Assembly (NCBI GenBank): GCA_008933705.1
Contig: WBUN01000009.1
Location: forward strand, 1-64,000
DNA from: Hyphomicrobiaceae bacterium
GTDB lineage: Bacteria; Pseudomonadota; Alphaproteobacteria; Rhizobiales; Hyphomicrobiaceae
DNA length: 64,000 bases
Direction of reading: 5' to 3'
Each line of letters starts with the position of its first letter. Positions within the stretch are counted from its first letter, which is position 1. A program made the translations under genes and the position numbers. Below, piece after piece: positions 27,558-36,235 of the stretch. The notes beneath the pieces are model-generated. The model saw only the letters and a program-made list of their open reading frames with translations. It did no database searches and was not told where the DNA came from.

Positions 27558-28514
27558 ATGACACGCACAACCTGCCTGACAGCTGGAGCCTTCTTGGCGT
27601 TCATGCTTTCCGCCGCGCACGCGGACGGGGAGCGGGTTGCCATCCTGACGACCAATTTGACCAATCCGCATTTTCAGCTCGTGCGCGCGGGTGCCGACGC
27701 GGCGGCTCGACAGATGAAGGCATCGGTCACGCACTACGTGCCCAGCAAAGCCGACAGTCTTCCCGAGCAGATGTCGCAGGTGGAGGATCTTGTCATCAAG
27801 AAGCCTGATGCCATCGTGTTCGTGCCGGCGGACTACAAGGCGATGGTGCCGGGTATCGAGAAGTTGAATGCAGCCGGCATTCCACTCGTCAATGTCACGA
27901 CTCGGTTGAGTGGAGGTAAGGTCGTCTCTTTTGTCGGCTCCAACGACTACGATCTTGGTCTCGCCACCGGCCGCTATCTGCTGAAGGCATTGGGTGGCAA
28001 GGGCAATGTCATCATCATTGAAGGTCTCAAGGGCAACATCGTCAGCATGAACCGTGTGCGTGGCTTCACCGACGCATTGAAAGAGTTCCCGAACGTGAAG
28101 CTGCTAGCGTCGCAGACCGGCAACTTCCAGCGCCTTCCTGCCAACCAAGTCATGGAGAATCTTCTCCAGGCACACGCCAAGGTCGATGGAGTGATGGCCG
28201 CCAACGACGCAATGGCGAGCGGTGTCATCGAGGCGCTTGATGGCGCAGGACGCAAGGCCCTCGTGGTCGGGATCAACGGCACGAAGGAGGCGATCGATGC
28301 CATACGGGCCGGCAAGCTCCTGGCAACGGGCGACTATGGCAGCTTCCTGCAGGGGTGCGTGGCCACGGTCACCGCACTGCGGAACCTGAGAGGTCTGCCG
28401 GTGCGCAGCGAGGTCGTCTTTCCCGCGACCCTGATCGACAAGAGCAACGTTGATCGCTTCGATATCCCGACGCAGGGCAGGGAATGCCCGACATGGGAAG
28501 CGTTGGTTCGGTAA
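27558..28514 (+). CDS. Sugar-type ABC transporter periplasmic binding protein
   Basis: 318 residues, periplasmic-binding-protein-like type I fold. A signal peptide ends near AHA-DG (about residue 22). Hinge and ligand regions of the ribose/autoinducer-2 binding family are visible: TNLTNPHFQLVRAGADAAAR, DAIVFVPADY, VIIIEGLKGN, DGVMAANDAMASGVIEAL and GINGTKEAIDAI. It is the last gene of the hydroxylase/importer operon, and a hairpin follows 23 bases after its stop. The natural ligand cannot be told; the coupling to a Mo hydroxylase argues for a heterocycle or nucleoside-like compound. Confidence 0.9.
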   Translation: MTRTTCLTAGAFLAFMLSAAHADGERVAILTTNLTNPHFQLVRAGADAAARQMKASVTHYVPSKADSLPEQMSQVEDLVIKKPDAIVFVPADYKAMVPGIEKLNAAGIPLVNVTTRLSGGKVVSFVGSNDYDLGLATGRYLLKALGGKGNVIIIEGLKGNIVSMNRVRGFTDALKEFPNVKLLASQTGNFQRLPANQVMENLLQAHAKVDGVMAANDAMASGVIEALDGAGRKALVVGINGTKEAIDAIRAGKLLATGDYGSFLQGCVATVTALRNLRGLPVRSEVVFPATLIDKSNVDRFDIPTQGRECPTWEALVR

Positions 28515-28537
28515 TCTCAGGTAGCCCCTGAAGCACG

Positions 28538-28564
28538 GACCCAGCGACTCTTGGTCGTTGGGTC
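28538..28564 (+). terminator. Stem-loop after the hydroxylase/importer operon
   Basis: An 11-base stem with one G-T wobble (GACCCAGCGAC with GTCGTTGGGTC) around a 5-base loop, 23 bases after the binding-protein stop. No T-run follows, so it may stabilise the mRNA end or act with Rho rather than being a classic intrinsic terminator. Confidence 0.5.
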
Positions 28565-29111
28565 TGCCCGCTACCGCCGGCTGGACCAAGTGCCGGAAGG
28601 CTGAGTGCTCAGTGGGCGAACCTGAGAACGGCAGTCATATAGGGGCGGTGAGAATCTATGTCGGACTCACTGATGATCCGGTTCGAGGCGTGATCCAAGC
28701 ACCTGAAGCGGTCCGGCTTCTGTATTCGGTGTCATTCCCACCCCGTGCCACTCCCGCTCGGCGGGCGTGGGCGACGTCGTCGTGTCCGAGCGGTAGGTCC
28801 GTAGTGAGCGGCCCAGGCGCAATTAGTCTTCGAGCTGCTCAGTACCGACCATAAGCCGATGCTTATGAGCGCATGCAAACCAGTATTTGAGGTCTCCGCC
28901 ACCTGCCCAGTAGGGAGGAGTTCGGACGCAATGCACGTCGGTCTAGACTCATGACGGTTAACCTGCCGGACTACATGCCAGCGCGCGAACTTCGAGCGCT
29001 CGACCTGTCACGTGCACTGGCACCCGTGGGAGGCGTGGATATATGCTTCGCGCAGGGCGCGACAGGCGATGGGTCCGTCGCAAGCGAACTCGATTGCAGG
29101 AGGATGAGGCA
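28565..29111. other. Intergenic stretch upstream of the aldehyde dehydrogenase
   Basis: No convincing protein frame on either strand. A 7-base perfect inverted repeat CATAAGC / GCTTATG with a 4-base spacer lies at 28850-28867 and could be an operator for the downstream gene. A GGTTCGAGGC near 28680 looks T-loop-like, but no tRNA fold surrounds it. Confidence 0.5.
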
Positions 29112-30611
29112 ATGGCAGTGGCGATGGGCAAGGCAACCGCGGTCACTACGGGCAAGCGCGCGCAGATGCTGATCGACGGCAGCTGGGTCGACGGCGTCTC
29201 AGGCAAGCAGATATCGGTGGAATCGCCGGGGAACCGCCAGATCATTGCCGACATCCCGCGTGGCGGCGCCGAGGACATCGATCGGGCCGTGCGGGCTGCG
29301 AGCAAGGCCTTTGCGAGCTGGAGCCGGGTGGTTCCGCGCGAACGCGGGCGCATGCTGCAGAAGATCGCCGATGCCGTAGAGGCGCGCGTGGAGGAGCTCG
29401 CCCGCATCGTCGCCGAGGAGACCGGCAATGCCATCCGCACGCAGGCTCGCCCGGAGGCCAGAGGGGCGGCCGACATCATTCGTTACTTCGGCGGGCTTGC
29501 CAGCGAGCTCAAAGGCGAGACGATACCGCTGGGCGAGCATGTGCTGAGCTACACGCGGCGCGAGCCGATCGGGGTCGTCGGCGCCATCATCCCCTGGAAT
29601 GCGCCGGTGATCCTTGCCGCACTCAAGATCGCGCCCGCGCTGTGCGCCGGCAACACGCTGGTGCTGAAGGCCGCCGAAGACGCGCCGCTGGGCGTGCTGT
29701 GGCTCGCAGCCATCTGCCAGGACCACCTGCCGAAGGGCGTGCTCAACGTCGTGACCGGCTATGGCGAGGAAGCGGGCGCCGCGCTCTCTGCCCACCCGCA
29801 CGTGCGCAAGCTTTCGTTCACCGGCTCGACCGAGGTCGGCAAGCTCATCATGCGCGCGGCGTCCGAGCGCATCGTTCCGGTCTCGCTCGAACTCGGGGGC
29901 AAGAGCCCCTCCATCGTCTATCCCGACGCCAACGAGGACTGGGTGGTGGACGGCATCATCGCGGCCATGCGCTTCACGCGCCAGAGCCAGTCGTGCACCG
30001 CCGGCTCTCGGCTTTTCCTGCACGCCGACATCTTCGACGACTTCCTCGGCAAGCTGGCGGAGAAGACCAAGAAGCTCAAGATCGGCGACCCCCTCGACGA
30101 GGCGACCGACGTGGGCGCGATCATCAACGAGAAGCAGTTCAAGAAGGTGTGCGGCTACGTCGAGGAGGGCATGAAGCAGTCGGGGAGCAAGCTGCTGTTC
30201 GGCGGCCTGCCGCCCAAGACCGGGCCGTTGGCCCAGGGCTACTTCGCCATTCCGACGGTCTTCGCCAACGCCGCCAACGACTGGCGCCTGGCGCGGGAGG
30301 AGATTTTCGGCCCCGTGCTGGTTGCAATCCGCTGGAGCGACGAGGCCGAGGCCATCCGCATGGCGAACGACTCCCACTACGGCCTCGCCGCCTACGTCTG
30401 GACCCACGACATCGGCCGGGCGCTGCGCGCCGCGCACGCCATCGAGGCCGGCTGGGTGCAGGTGAACCAGGGCCTCGGCCAGTCGCCCGGCCATTCCTAC
30501 GGCGGCATCAAGCAGTCGGGTATCGGCCGCGAGTTCTCGCTCGAAGGCATGCTCGACAGCTTCACGCAGAAGAAGAACGTGACGATCAATCTCAATACGC
30601 CATCGCACTAG
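29112..30611 (+). CDS. NAD(P)-dependent aldehyde dehydrogenase
   Basis: 499 residues, standard ALDH length. The cofactor and active-site motifs are in order: GAIIPWNAPVILAALKIAPAL, FTGSTEVGK, the general-base glutamate in LELGGKSP, and the nucleophile cysteine in QSQSCTAGSR. It oxidises an aldehyde to an acid. Start chosen at 29112 after AGGAGG; the frame is open to 29043 without family sequence. It lies almost 600 bases beyond the hydroxylase/importer operon with a hairpin between, so it is probably a separate transcript, though it could act on the same pathway. The substrate is unknown. Confidence 0.9.
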   Translation: MAVAMGKATAVTTGKRAQMLIDGSWVDGVSGKQISVESPGNRQIIADIPRGGAEDIDRAVRAASKAFASWSRVVPRERGRMLQKIADAVEARVEELARIVAEETGNAIRTQARPEARGAADIIRYFGGLASELKGETIPLGEHVLSYTRREPIGVVGAIIPWNAPVILAALKIAPALCAGNTLVLKAAEDAPLGVLWLAAICQDHLPKGVLNVVTGYGEEAGAALSAHPHVRKLSFTGSTEVGKLIMRAASERIVPVSLELGGKSPSIVYPDANEDWVVDGIIAAMRFTRQSQSCTAGSRLFLHADIFDDFLGKLAEKTKKLKIGDPLDEATDVGAIINEKQFKKVCGYVEEGMKQSGSKLLFGGLPPKTGPLAQGYFAIPTVFANAANDWRLAREEIFGPVLVAIRWSDEAEAIRMANDSHYGLAAYVWTHDIGRALRAAHAIEAGWVQVNQGLGQSPGHSYGGIKQSGIGREFSLEGMLDSFTQKKNVTINLNTPSH

Positions 30612-30754
30612 CAGAGAATTTGAGTCGGGAGACGGGGTCAGTTGGGAGACGGGACCGTCTTCGAGGTCACTACGGACGGTCCGCCAGGCTGCCGCGGAGC
30701 GGCTTCGTCCAACGTTGAATCTCGGACATCGCATGGGTACTGCCGTTTACCACA

Positions 30755-30772
30755 GCAGGCCCGAAGGCCTGC
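30755..30772 (-). terminator. UUCG-loop hairpin between convergent genes
   Basis: A perfect 7-base stem GCAGGCC / GGCCTGC. Read on the minus strand it has the very stable C(TTCG)G tetraloop, 24 bases past the TetR stop. No T-run follows. It lies between the convergent ALDH and TetR genes. Confidence 0.4.
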
Positions 30773-30796
30773 AGCGGTGAGCCGGTGAATGCCGGA

Positions 30797-31450
30797 TCAG
30801 TCCTTGGCCGCGGGCCGCTCGCTGCAACAGAACATGCTGGCAATGAGCCGCGCCGCTGCGGCCTCGAACTGTGCCGGCGTCGCATACGTTTGCCGCGCCG
30901 GGCCGTCGATCCACAGCATCGCCATGCCGTGGACGAGCGACCAGCCGCCGAACGCTAGGTCTTGGACAGAGCCGCTCGGTGCCCCGGTGCTTGCTCTTGC
31001 CGCGGTGGCCGTGTCGACGAGCACCCGGTAGGCGCGCTCGCTCTCGCGCTTCAGCGCCGGCGGCCACCGCACCCCTTCGCGCAGGCCGCCGCCAAACATC
31101 ACACGCACGTGCGCGGGATGTTCGATGGCGAAGCGCACGTAGGCGAGGCCTATGGCGCACAGGCGCGCGTTCGGGTCGGACGCTGCGGTGGCTGCGGCGG
31201 ATTCGAGGGCGTTGACGAACGCCTGGAAGCCCTCGGTCGCCACCTCGACGAAGAGCGCCTCGCGGTCGCGGAAATGGTGTGCCGGGGCCGCGTGCGAGAC
31301 GCCGAGGCGGCGGGCGAGCGCCCGCGTCGTCACCGCGGCGAGGCCGTCCTCCTCGATGACGCGGAGCGCCGTGTCGATGAGGGCACGCCGCAGGTCCCCG
31401 TGATGATAGTGCCCCGGCCGCTTGCGCCGCACTGGCTTCGCTATCGGCAT
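30797..31450 (-). CDS. TetR-family regulator divergent from the GST gene
   Basis: 217 residues. The helix-turn-helix is at about 15-65 (HHGDLRRALIDTALRVIEED, LARRLGVSHAAPAHHFRDRE), with a TetR C-terminal domain after it (VRVMFGGGLRE, LVHGMAMLWIDGP). The HYHHGDLRRAL start is typical of the subgroup with the TetR_C_13/WHG-like ligand domain. ATG 31450 is the only good start; the open frame beyond it runs antisense through the GST gene. A palindrome at 31464-31487 lies between the divergent starts. It most likely represses itself and the GST. Confidence 0.9.
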   Translation of the reverse strand: MPIAKPVRRKRPGHYHHGDLRRALIDTALRVIEEDGLAAVTTRALARRLGVSHAAPAHHFRDREALFVEVATEGFQAFVNALESAAATAASDPNARLCAIGLAYVRFAIEHPAHVRVMFGGGLREGVRWPPALKRESERAYRVLVDTATAARASTGAPSGSVQDLAFGGWSLVHGMAMLWIDGPARQTYATPAQFEAAAARLIASMFCCSERPAAKD

Positions 31451-31463
31451 GATGCCATTTCTA

Positions 31464-31487
31464 CTTGTCAATCTTGACGATGACAAG
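31464..31487. promoter_or_regulatory. Candidate operator for the TetR/GST pair
   Basis: Inverted repeat CTTGTCA / TGACAAG (7-base arms, 10-base spacer) 14 bases before the TetR start. A further TCTTGACAATGTC copy lies at 31501-31513, giving repeated TTGAC-type half-sites in the 84-base gap. Confidence 0.5.
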
Positions 31488-31534
31488 ACTGGAGGGTAAA
31501 TCTTGACAATGTCCAGTTCGCCAGGAGGAGCACA

Positions 31535-32308
31535 ATGGCACGCGTGATGACCCTCTACGACAACGCGTTCAGCCCCTTCGCCCGCAAGGTGCGCATGGTC
31601 CTCGAGCACAAGGGCCTGCGGTTCGAAACGCTCGACGGCCTCGTGCCCACCAACCGTGCGAAGCTCGCGGCCGTGAATCCGCGCGTCGAGGTGCCCGTCC
31701 TCGTCGACGGCGAGGTGGGGGTCGTCAACTCGTCCGACATCGTGGCCTACCTCGAGCACCGCTATCCCGATCGGCCTGTGTATCCCGCCGATCCGGCGGC
31801 GCGCGTCGCCGCGCTCGCCTGGGAGAGAATCGCCGATACGCTCCTCGACCCGATCCTCCACGACGTCTCCTACAGCGGCTTCGGCTTCCCTGACGACATG
31901 CGGCCCGCCGGGCTGCTCGAGGCGGCGCGCGAGGACCTCGCGCCGGTGTATGGGGATATCGAGCGGACCCTTGCCGGGCGCGAGTTCCTCTGCGGCGCGC
32001 TCTCGATTGCCGATTTCGCGCTCTTCCCGCACCTCACCTCGGTCCGGTTGCTGGACATCTCCTTCGACGGCGCGACGCATCCGCGTCTGCACGCCTGGTA
32101 CAAGCGCCTGCGACAGGTCGACGTGTGTCGCGCCGACCTCGACCGCACGCAGGCATTCCTCCGCGAGGTCGGACCGCCGAATCTCCAGCGTCCGTCCCGG
32201 CTCGTGTGGCGCGGCGATCGTATCGAGTGGATGCTCGCGCGCGGGTTCCACGAGTGGTTCGTCGCAGAAATCGCGGCGGGACGAGTCACGTGGCCGCGGC
32301 GGGACTGA
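31535..32308 (+). CDS. Glutathione S-transferase family protein
   Basis: 257 residues. The thioredoxin-fold N-domain is clear (YDNAFSPFARKVRMVLEHKG with the catalytic Ser/Cys-type region, then EVPVLVDGEVGVVNSSDIVAYLE), followed by the helical C-domain (REFLCGALSIADFALFPHL). It conjugates or isomerises electrophiles in the cytoplasm with glutathione. The start is set by CCAGGAGGAG. It is divergent from the TetR gene and followed 16 bases later by the second REPIN-like element. The C-terminal 30 residues are longer than in most GSTs. Confidence 0.9.
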   Translation: MARVMTLYDNAFSPFARKVRMVLEHKGLRFETLDGLVPTNRAKLAAVNPRVEVPVLVDGEVGVVNSSDIVAYLEHRYPDRPVYPADPAARVAALAWERIADTLLDPILHDVSYSGFGFPDDMRPAGLLEAAREDLAPVYGDIERTLAGREFLCGALSIADFALFPHLTSVRLLDISFDGATHPRLHAWYKRLRQVDVCRADLDRTQAFLREVGPPNLQRPSRLVWRGDRIEWMLARGFHEWFVAEIAAGRVTWPRRD

Positions 32309-32324
32309 CGCCCCTGCGCGTCGT

Positions 32325-32490
32325 CTAGTGTGGTGATTCCGAAGTCCGCTACCACCGTGCGACCAGCCTCCGAAGCGGACTTCGGAATCTGAACCACACT
32401 AGAATCATAGACTTGCTAGTGTCCTTTCGATCGCGAAGTTCGTTCGGAGCGTGCCGCAGATGGTGACGAACTTCGCGCTCGGGACACTAG
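32325..32490. repeat. REPIN-like double-hairpin element, copy 2
   Basis: Same 166-base unit as 3543-3708, in the same orientation, with a single difference (C in place of A3696) that breaks one base pair in the second hairpin. It lies between the GST stop and an IS630 remnant. Confidence 0.85.
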
Positions 32491-32529
32491 CCTAATAGTA
32501 ATCGCACCCGTACTCCGTGCTGTTGGCGA

Positions 32530-33033
32530 GTGCTATTGCCTCGTCTTCATGAGACCGCGGTCACGACCAAGATGGTGCGGCACTATGGGCGCTCTCCTTG
32601 CGGCGAGCGCCTCGTCGCCAGTGCACCGCAAGGTCACTGGAAGACGCTGACGCTCGTCGCCGCGCTGCGCATCGATGGCGTCACGGCGCCCTATGTCGTC
32701 GATGGTCCGATGGATGGGCCGTCATTCCTGGCCTATGTCGAGGAGATCCTAGTGCCGACGCTGCGCAAGCGCGACATCGTCTTCATGGACAATCTGCGCG
32801 CCCACAAGGTCGCTGGCGTACGCGAGGCGATCGAGACTGCCGGCGCGCAAGTGCGCTACCTGCGCGCCTACTCGCCGGATCTCAACCCGATCGAGCAGGC
32901 ATTCTTCAAGTGGAAGGCAGCGCTGCGCAGAGGCGCTGAACGCACCGTCGAGCGGCTGCTGAAGCTCATCGGCAAGCTCGTCAGGTCATTTGCGCCGGAG
33001 GAGTGCGCCAACTACTTTAGGCATGCCGGGTAA
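32530..33033 (+). pseudogene. IS630-family transposase catalytic half, truncated
   Basis: The reading frame shows HETAVTTKMVRHYGRSPCGE, then GVTAPYVVDGPMDGPSFLAY, DIVFMDNLRAHKVAGVREAI and YSPDLNPIEQAFFKWKAALR, ending FAPEECANYFRHAG. This is the DDE domain of an IS630 second-frame protein. The second Asp and the final Glu are present, but the first catalytic Asp (normally FIDET) is lost: a small deletion near 32549 leaves LVFM in one frame and HET in the other. It has no proper start. Probably the same IS type as the fragment at 18536. Confidence 0.8.
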
Positions 33034-33040
33034 GTCGTCT

Positions 33041-33065
33041 GACCCGCATCAAGTGGAAAGTGCTC
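33041..33065 (-). repeat. Possible right terminal inverted repeat of an IS630-type element
   Basis: The reverse complement of this 25-base stretch matches 18436-18460 with seven transition differences. It starts seven bases after the transposase stop at 33033. Confidence 0.35.
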
Positions 33066-33120
33066 TCGTAGAAGTGAAGTGGAAACTCGCGCGGTCTAGG
33101 GGACGGGGGACCGCTGCAAT

Positions 33121-33537
33121 TCATTGTTGGGCTGGCGGATGGTGGCCGGCAAATTGCCCGTGTGCCACCTTGGTATTCGGGCCTGGTCCGAAGGAGCCTA
33201 ATCCCTCCGAAAAGCACGAGATCGCCGACGAGATTCGCGCAAGTGCCTCGGTGGAAGACTGTTTCGTGGTGTCGAATGCTTGGAAGTCGTGCGGCATGTC
33301 GGGCCAGACATCGAGCAGCACGTCAGCACCGCGCTCGGCTTGAGCCGATGCGAAGTCGCAGATCATGTCGTGCAGGATCTCGCGGCCACCAGCTTGAAGA
33401 TAGATCGGCGCCAGCCCTGTGTAGTCATGCGCGATCGGCGATAGGGCGGCGCGCCCGTAGCGGCGCTCGGGGTCCAGCCATTCGCCGAAGCGAAGCGCCA
33501 TCCAACCCTGCACGAGGTCATAGCGGTCGTGATGATG
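33121..33537 (-). pseudogene. Alpha/beta hydrolase (HSL-type) C-terminal fragment
   Basis: Minus-strand reading gives RRYGRAALSPIAHDYTGLAP, IYLQAGGREILHDMICDFA and a late DVWPDMPHDFQAF with the catalytic histidine. This is the C-terminal third of a hormone-sensitive-lipase-type hydrolase. The oxyanion HGG motif and the nucleophile serine region are missing, and the frame runs upstream into the LuxR remnant, so it is a decayed fragment. Confidence 0.7.
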
Positions 33538-33548
33538 AAGGCTCGCGC

Positions 33549-33877
33549 ACCGACGAGCACAGGCCGTCCTTCGACACATGCATCGGAGAGCATGGCGCGG
33601 TGCTCCAGTTCATGGCCATGCTGTTCTATCGGCATGTCCGCGCGCTGGCTGCCAACGATCGGCAGGTCGGCAACGTCGTGCTCTCCTCGCGCGAGTTCAA
33701 ATGCTTGGACTGGGCGAGCCGCGGCAAATCCGCCTGGGAGAGATTGGCCGCATTCTCAACATCTCGCGCTCAACCGCCGCGTTCCATCTTGGAAACGCCA
33801 AGAGAAAGCTCGGCGTGCGATCGATCAACCAGGCCGTCGCCAGGCTCGCGGCATCTCGCCAACCCTCTCCAAGATGA
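33549..33877 (+). pseudogene. LuxR-family regulator remnant, frameshifted
   Basis: LSSREFKCLDWASRGKSAWE and, two bases out of frame, EIGRILNISRSTAAFHLGNA plus KRKLGVRSINQAVARLA reconstruct a LuxR helix-turn-helix. The break is a duplicated AG at 33739-33742. Upstream, EHGAVLQFMAMLFYRHVRAL looks like the end of an autoinducer-binding domain. The rest of the N-terminus is missing. From 33878 to 34085 nothing is recognised. Confidence 0.7.
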
Positions 33878-34085
33878 TCGTGCAGACCTCTTCATGCGGC
33901 CAGGATGTAGCGCGGACAGTCACGCCTCAGTGATAGTCTGCCAATTGCAGCTTCCCTTGCGCGCGCCGCGCCGGGATCCAAAGCTTCGTCCATTTCCGGC
34001 GCTGAAGCCGACCGCGCAGTTGAATCCTCGCAGGCGCAAAGCGCCGGCATCGCTGCGCAGGCAAGCGGCAGGAGGCTGATCCCTC

Positions 34086-34574
34086 TCACGAGACGCGCTC
34101 AGGATGAGCCGCGCATGAGAGCTCGAACGGGCGCAGCCCGGCCGCCTTGGACCACTTCAGGTGCAGGGCCCGCATGCCCGCTGCGTTGTAGCGCTCAGCG
34201 ACATGGCCCTCGGGCGTGAGATATTCAACGTCCCCCTCCACGACGATCAGGATGAGGCAGGGCTCATCGCCGATCGCCTCCCAGGTGTCGATATTGCCCG
34301 GCGGCTCGAACACATATCCGCCCGGACCAATGACATCGCCCGTGTGGATGCGGCGCGACCCCTTGAGATTGTAGGCATGGACTGCGCCTGTATGGCGGTG
34401 CGGCGGGATCGCATGGCCGGGATCGACCCGCATGATCGCCGCATAGCCAGCATCGTCCGGCAGGATGCGGAGGAGCTTCAGCCCGCGTCCTTCGCCGATC
34501 TCCATCCACGCTGTGTCTTCGGGGCGGGTGGCGAAGGGAGGCTGGTCGTGCAGCAGGGCCATGGTTTTCAGCAT
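34086..34574 (-). CDS. Cupin-domain dioxygenase-like protein
   Basis: 162 residues. It has the metal-binding cupin motif (PPHRHTGAVHAYNLKGS with GxxPxHxH-type histidines) and a second strand block (GGYVFEPPGNIDTW), similar to 2,4'-dihydroxyacetophenone dioxygenase-like or ChrR-type cupins. ATG 34574 follows AGGAGA. It is divergent from a MocR-type regulator, which suggests control by an amine or pyridoxal-related signal. The gap 34575-34677 has GACCAG (34600) and CTGGTC (34655) half-sites that could be the MocR site. The actual activity is not known. Confidence 0.75.
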   Translation of the reverse strand: MLKTMALLHDQPPFATRPEDTAWMEIGEGRGLKLLRILPDDAGYAAIMRVDPGHAIPPHRHTGAVHAYNLKGSRRIHTGDVIGPGGYVFEPPGNIDTWEAIGDEPCLILIVVEGDVEYLTPEGHVAERYNAAGMRALHLKWSKAAGLRPFELSCAAHPERVS

Positions 34575-34677
34575 GTCGGTCTCCTGGCGTTTTTTTCGAG
34601 ACCAGCTTAGACAGGAAAGCGGACTGGAAGTAGATCCACATTCTTCGAAGTTTACTGGTCCACCGGGAAGGCCCGCC

Positions 34678-36168
34678 ATGATTCCGCGACTGGAAGTCGA
34701 TCTCGCCATCCCCGCACGAGGCTCGCGGCAGCGGGTACGCAGCATCCACCGCCAGCTCCGCCAGGCCATCATCGACGGTCGGCTGAAGCCGGGCGCGCGA
34801 CTTCCATCGACCCGCGCCTTCGCTTCCGAGCACGGGCTTGCCCGGAACACGGCTTGCGCCGTCTACGACCTGCTCCTGGCCGAGGGCTATATCGTCGCCC
34901 GCGCGGGATCCGGCGTCTTCGTCGCCGGCATCGCCCCGAAGCACGCTCGGCCGACCGGCCGCGGCGCGGTGCGTGTCGATGACCATCTGCGGCGGCAGGC
35001 GGAGCGGTTCTGCTGCCTGCGCCTGCCGGCTATCGCTGCGCCTTCGCGCATCGACATGCGGCTGGGGATCCCGGACCAGTCGCTGTTCCCCTTCGATGTC
35101 TGGCGCCGCTTGGTCGGGCAAGCACTGCGAGAGCTTGCCCGCATCCCCGGCAGCTATGCCGATGCGGGCGTCGACGGCCGGCTCCGCGAAGCGATCGCCG
35201 CGCATGTATCATTCTCGCGCGCGATCGCCTGCGATGCGTCGGAGATCGTGGCGTGCAACGGCGCCCAGCAGGCGTTCGATCTCCTCGCGCGTGTTCTGGT
35301 GCGCCCGGGGAGGACGTGCGTCGCCGTCGAGGATCCCGGCTATCTCCCGCTCCGCCGCGTGTTCGCCGGCGCGGGCGCGCGCGTCGCGCCGGTTCCGGTC
35401 GATGAGGAAGGGATCATCGTCGACCGCATTCCAAAGGAAGCAAGGCTCATCTGCGTGACGCCGTCACACCAGTTTCCGCTGGGCGTTGCGATGTCGGCGC
35501 GCCGCCGCCGGGCGTTGCTCGAGTTCGCCGGACGCGCCGGCGCCGTCATCGTGGAAGACGACTATGACAGCGAGTTCCGCCACGGCGCCCGTCCATTGGA
35601 TGCGCTTCGCACGCTCGATGGCGGCGAGCTCGTCGTCTATGTCGGCACATTCTCGAAGAGCATGTTTCCGGCGCTTCGCCTCGGCTTTCTGCTGTGTCCT
35701 GCCTGGCTGCGTCCGGCGCTCGCCGCGGCGCGGGCGATCTCGGCTTGGCACGGGCGCCCGGTCGAGGAGGCCGCCCTGACGGCGTTCGTCTCGGAAGGCC
35801 ACCTCGCCCGGCATATCCGCAAGATGCGGCGGGTCTACTCGGAGCGGCGCACGGCGCTGCTCGCCGCCCTTCACACGCACGCCGGCGGCTGGCTCAAGCC
35901 CACGGCCTGCCACGCCGGCCTGCATGTCACCGCGCTTGCAGCCGGCGAGAGGAAGCTCGACCGGCTTGTCGAGCGTGCGCACGCACGTGGGATCGCCATC
36001 GATCGCATCGGCAGATGCGCGACGCTCCCGCTGAAAGCCGACGGCCTCGCTCTTGGCTTCGGCGCCTGTCCCGAGCGGCGCATCGAAGAGGCCGTGCTCA
36101 CTTTGCTTGCCTGCGCTGGCGGACGCGGCGACCGCCCCCGGCGAGCATCGCCTGCGGCGTGCGCGTAA
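34678..36168 (+). CDS. MocR-type regulator (GntR helix-turn-helix fused to aminotransferase domain)
   Basis: 496 residues. An N-terminal GntR winged helix (about 15-80: RSIHRQLRQAIIDGRLKPGA, SEHGLARNTACAVYDLLLAE) is joined to a fold-type I aminotransferase domain (from ~110) with the PLP lysine in VGTFSKSMFPALRLG and VIVEDDYDSEFRHG upstream. MocR proteins sense PLP-linked amines and regulate a divergent gene, here the cupin. ATG 34678 follows GGGAAGG. The length and motifs look complete. A fragment of a second MocR-like gene lies 190 bases downstream. Confidence 0.9.
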   Translation: MIPRLEVDLAIPARGSRQRVRSIHRQLRQAIIDGRLKPGARLPSTRAFASEHGLARNTACAVYDLLLAEGYIVARAGSGVFVAGIAPKHARPTGRGAVRVDDHLRRQAERFCCLRLPAIAAPSRIDMRLGIPDQSLFPFDVWRRLVGQALRELARIPGSYADAGVDGRLREAIAAHVSFSRAIACDASEIVACNGAQQAFDLLARVLVRPGRTCVAVEDPGYLPLRRVFAGAGARVAPVPVDEEGIIVDRIPKEARLICVTPSHQFPLGVAMSARRRRALLEFAGRAGAVIVEDDYDSEFRHGARPLDALRTLDGGELVVYVGTFSKSMFPALRLGFLLCPAWLRPALAAARAISAWHGRPVEEAALTAFVSEGHLARHIRKMRRVYSERRTALLAALHTHAGGWLKPTACHAGLHVTALAAGERKLDRLVERAHARGIAIDRIGRCATLPLKADGLALGFGACPERRIEEAVLTLLACAGGRGDRPRRASPAACA

Positions 36169-36235
36169 GTGGCGCGACTCCTGGAGGCGCTTCTCGCCAG
36201 CCTGCATTTGCTCATTGAGACACAAGAGGGTTTAC

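Noticed and set aside
28640-28720. Possible tRNA, because of a GGTTCGAGGC sequence
   Set aside because: No acceptor, D or anticodon stems can be drawn around it.
29199-30734. 511-codon minus-strand open frame
   Set aside because: Antisense to the aldehyde dehydrogenase, which has all catalytic motifs; no ribosome site or known domain on this strand.
31451-32251. N-terminal extension of the TetR protein
   Set aside because: It is antisense to the GST gene and lies upstream of a good start with TetR sequence at once after it.
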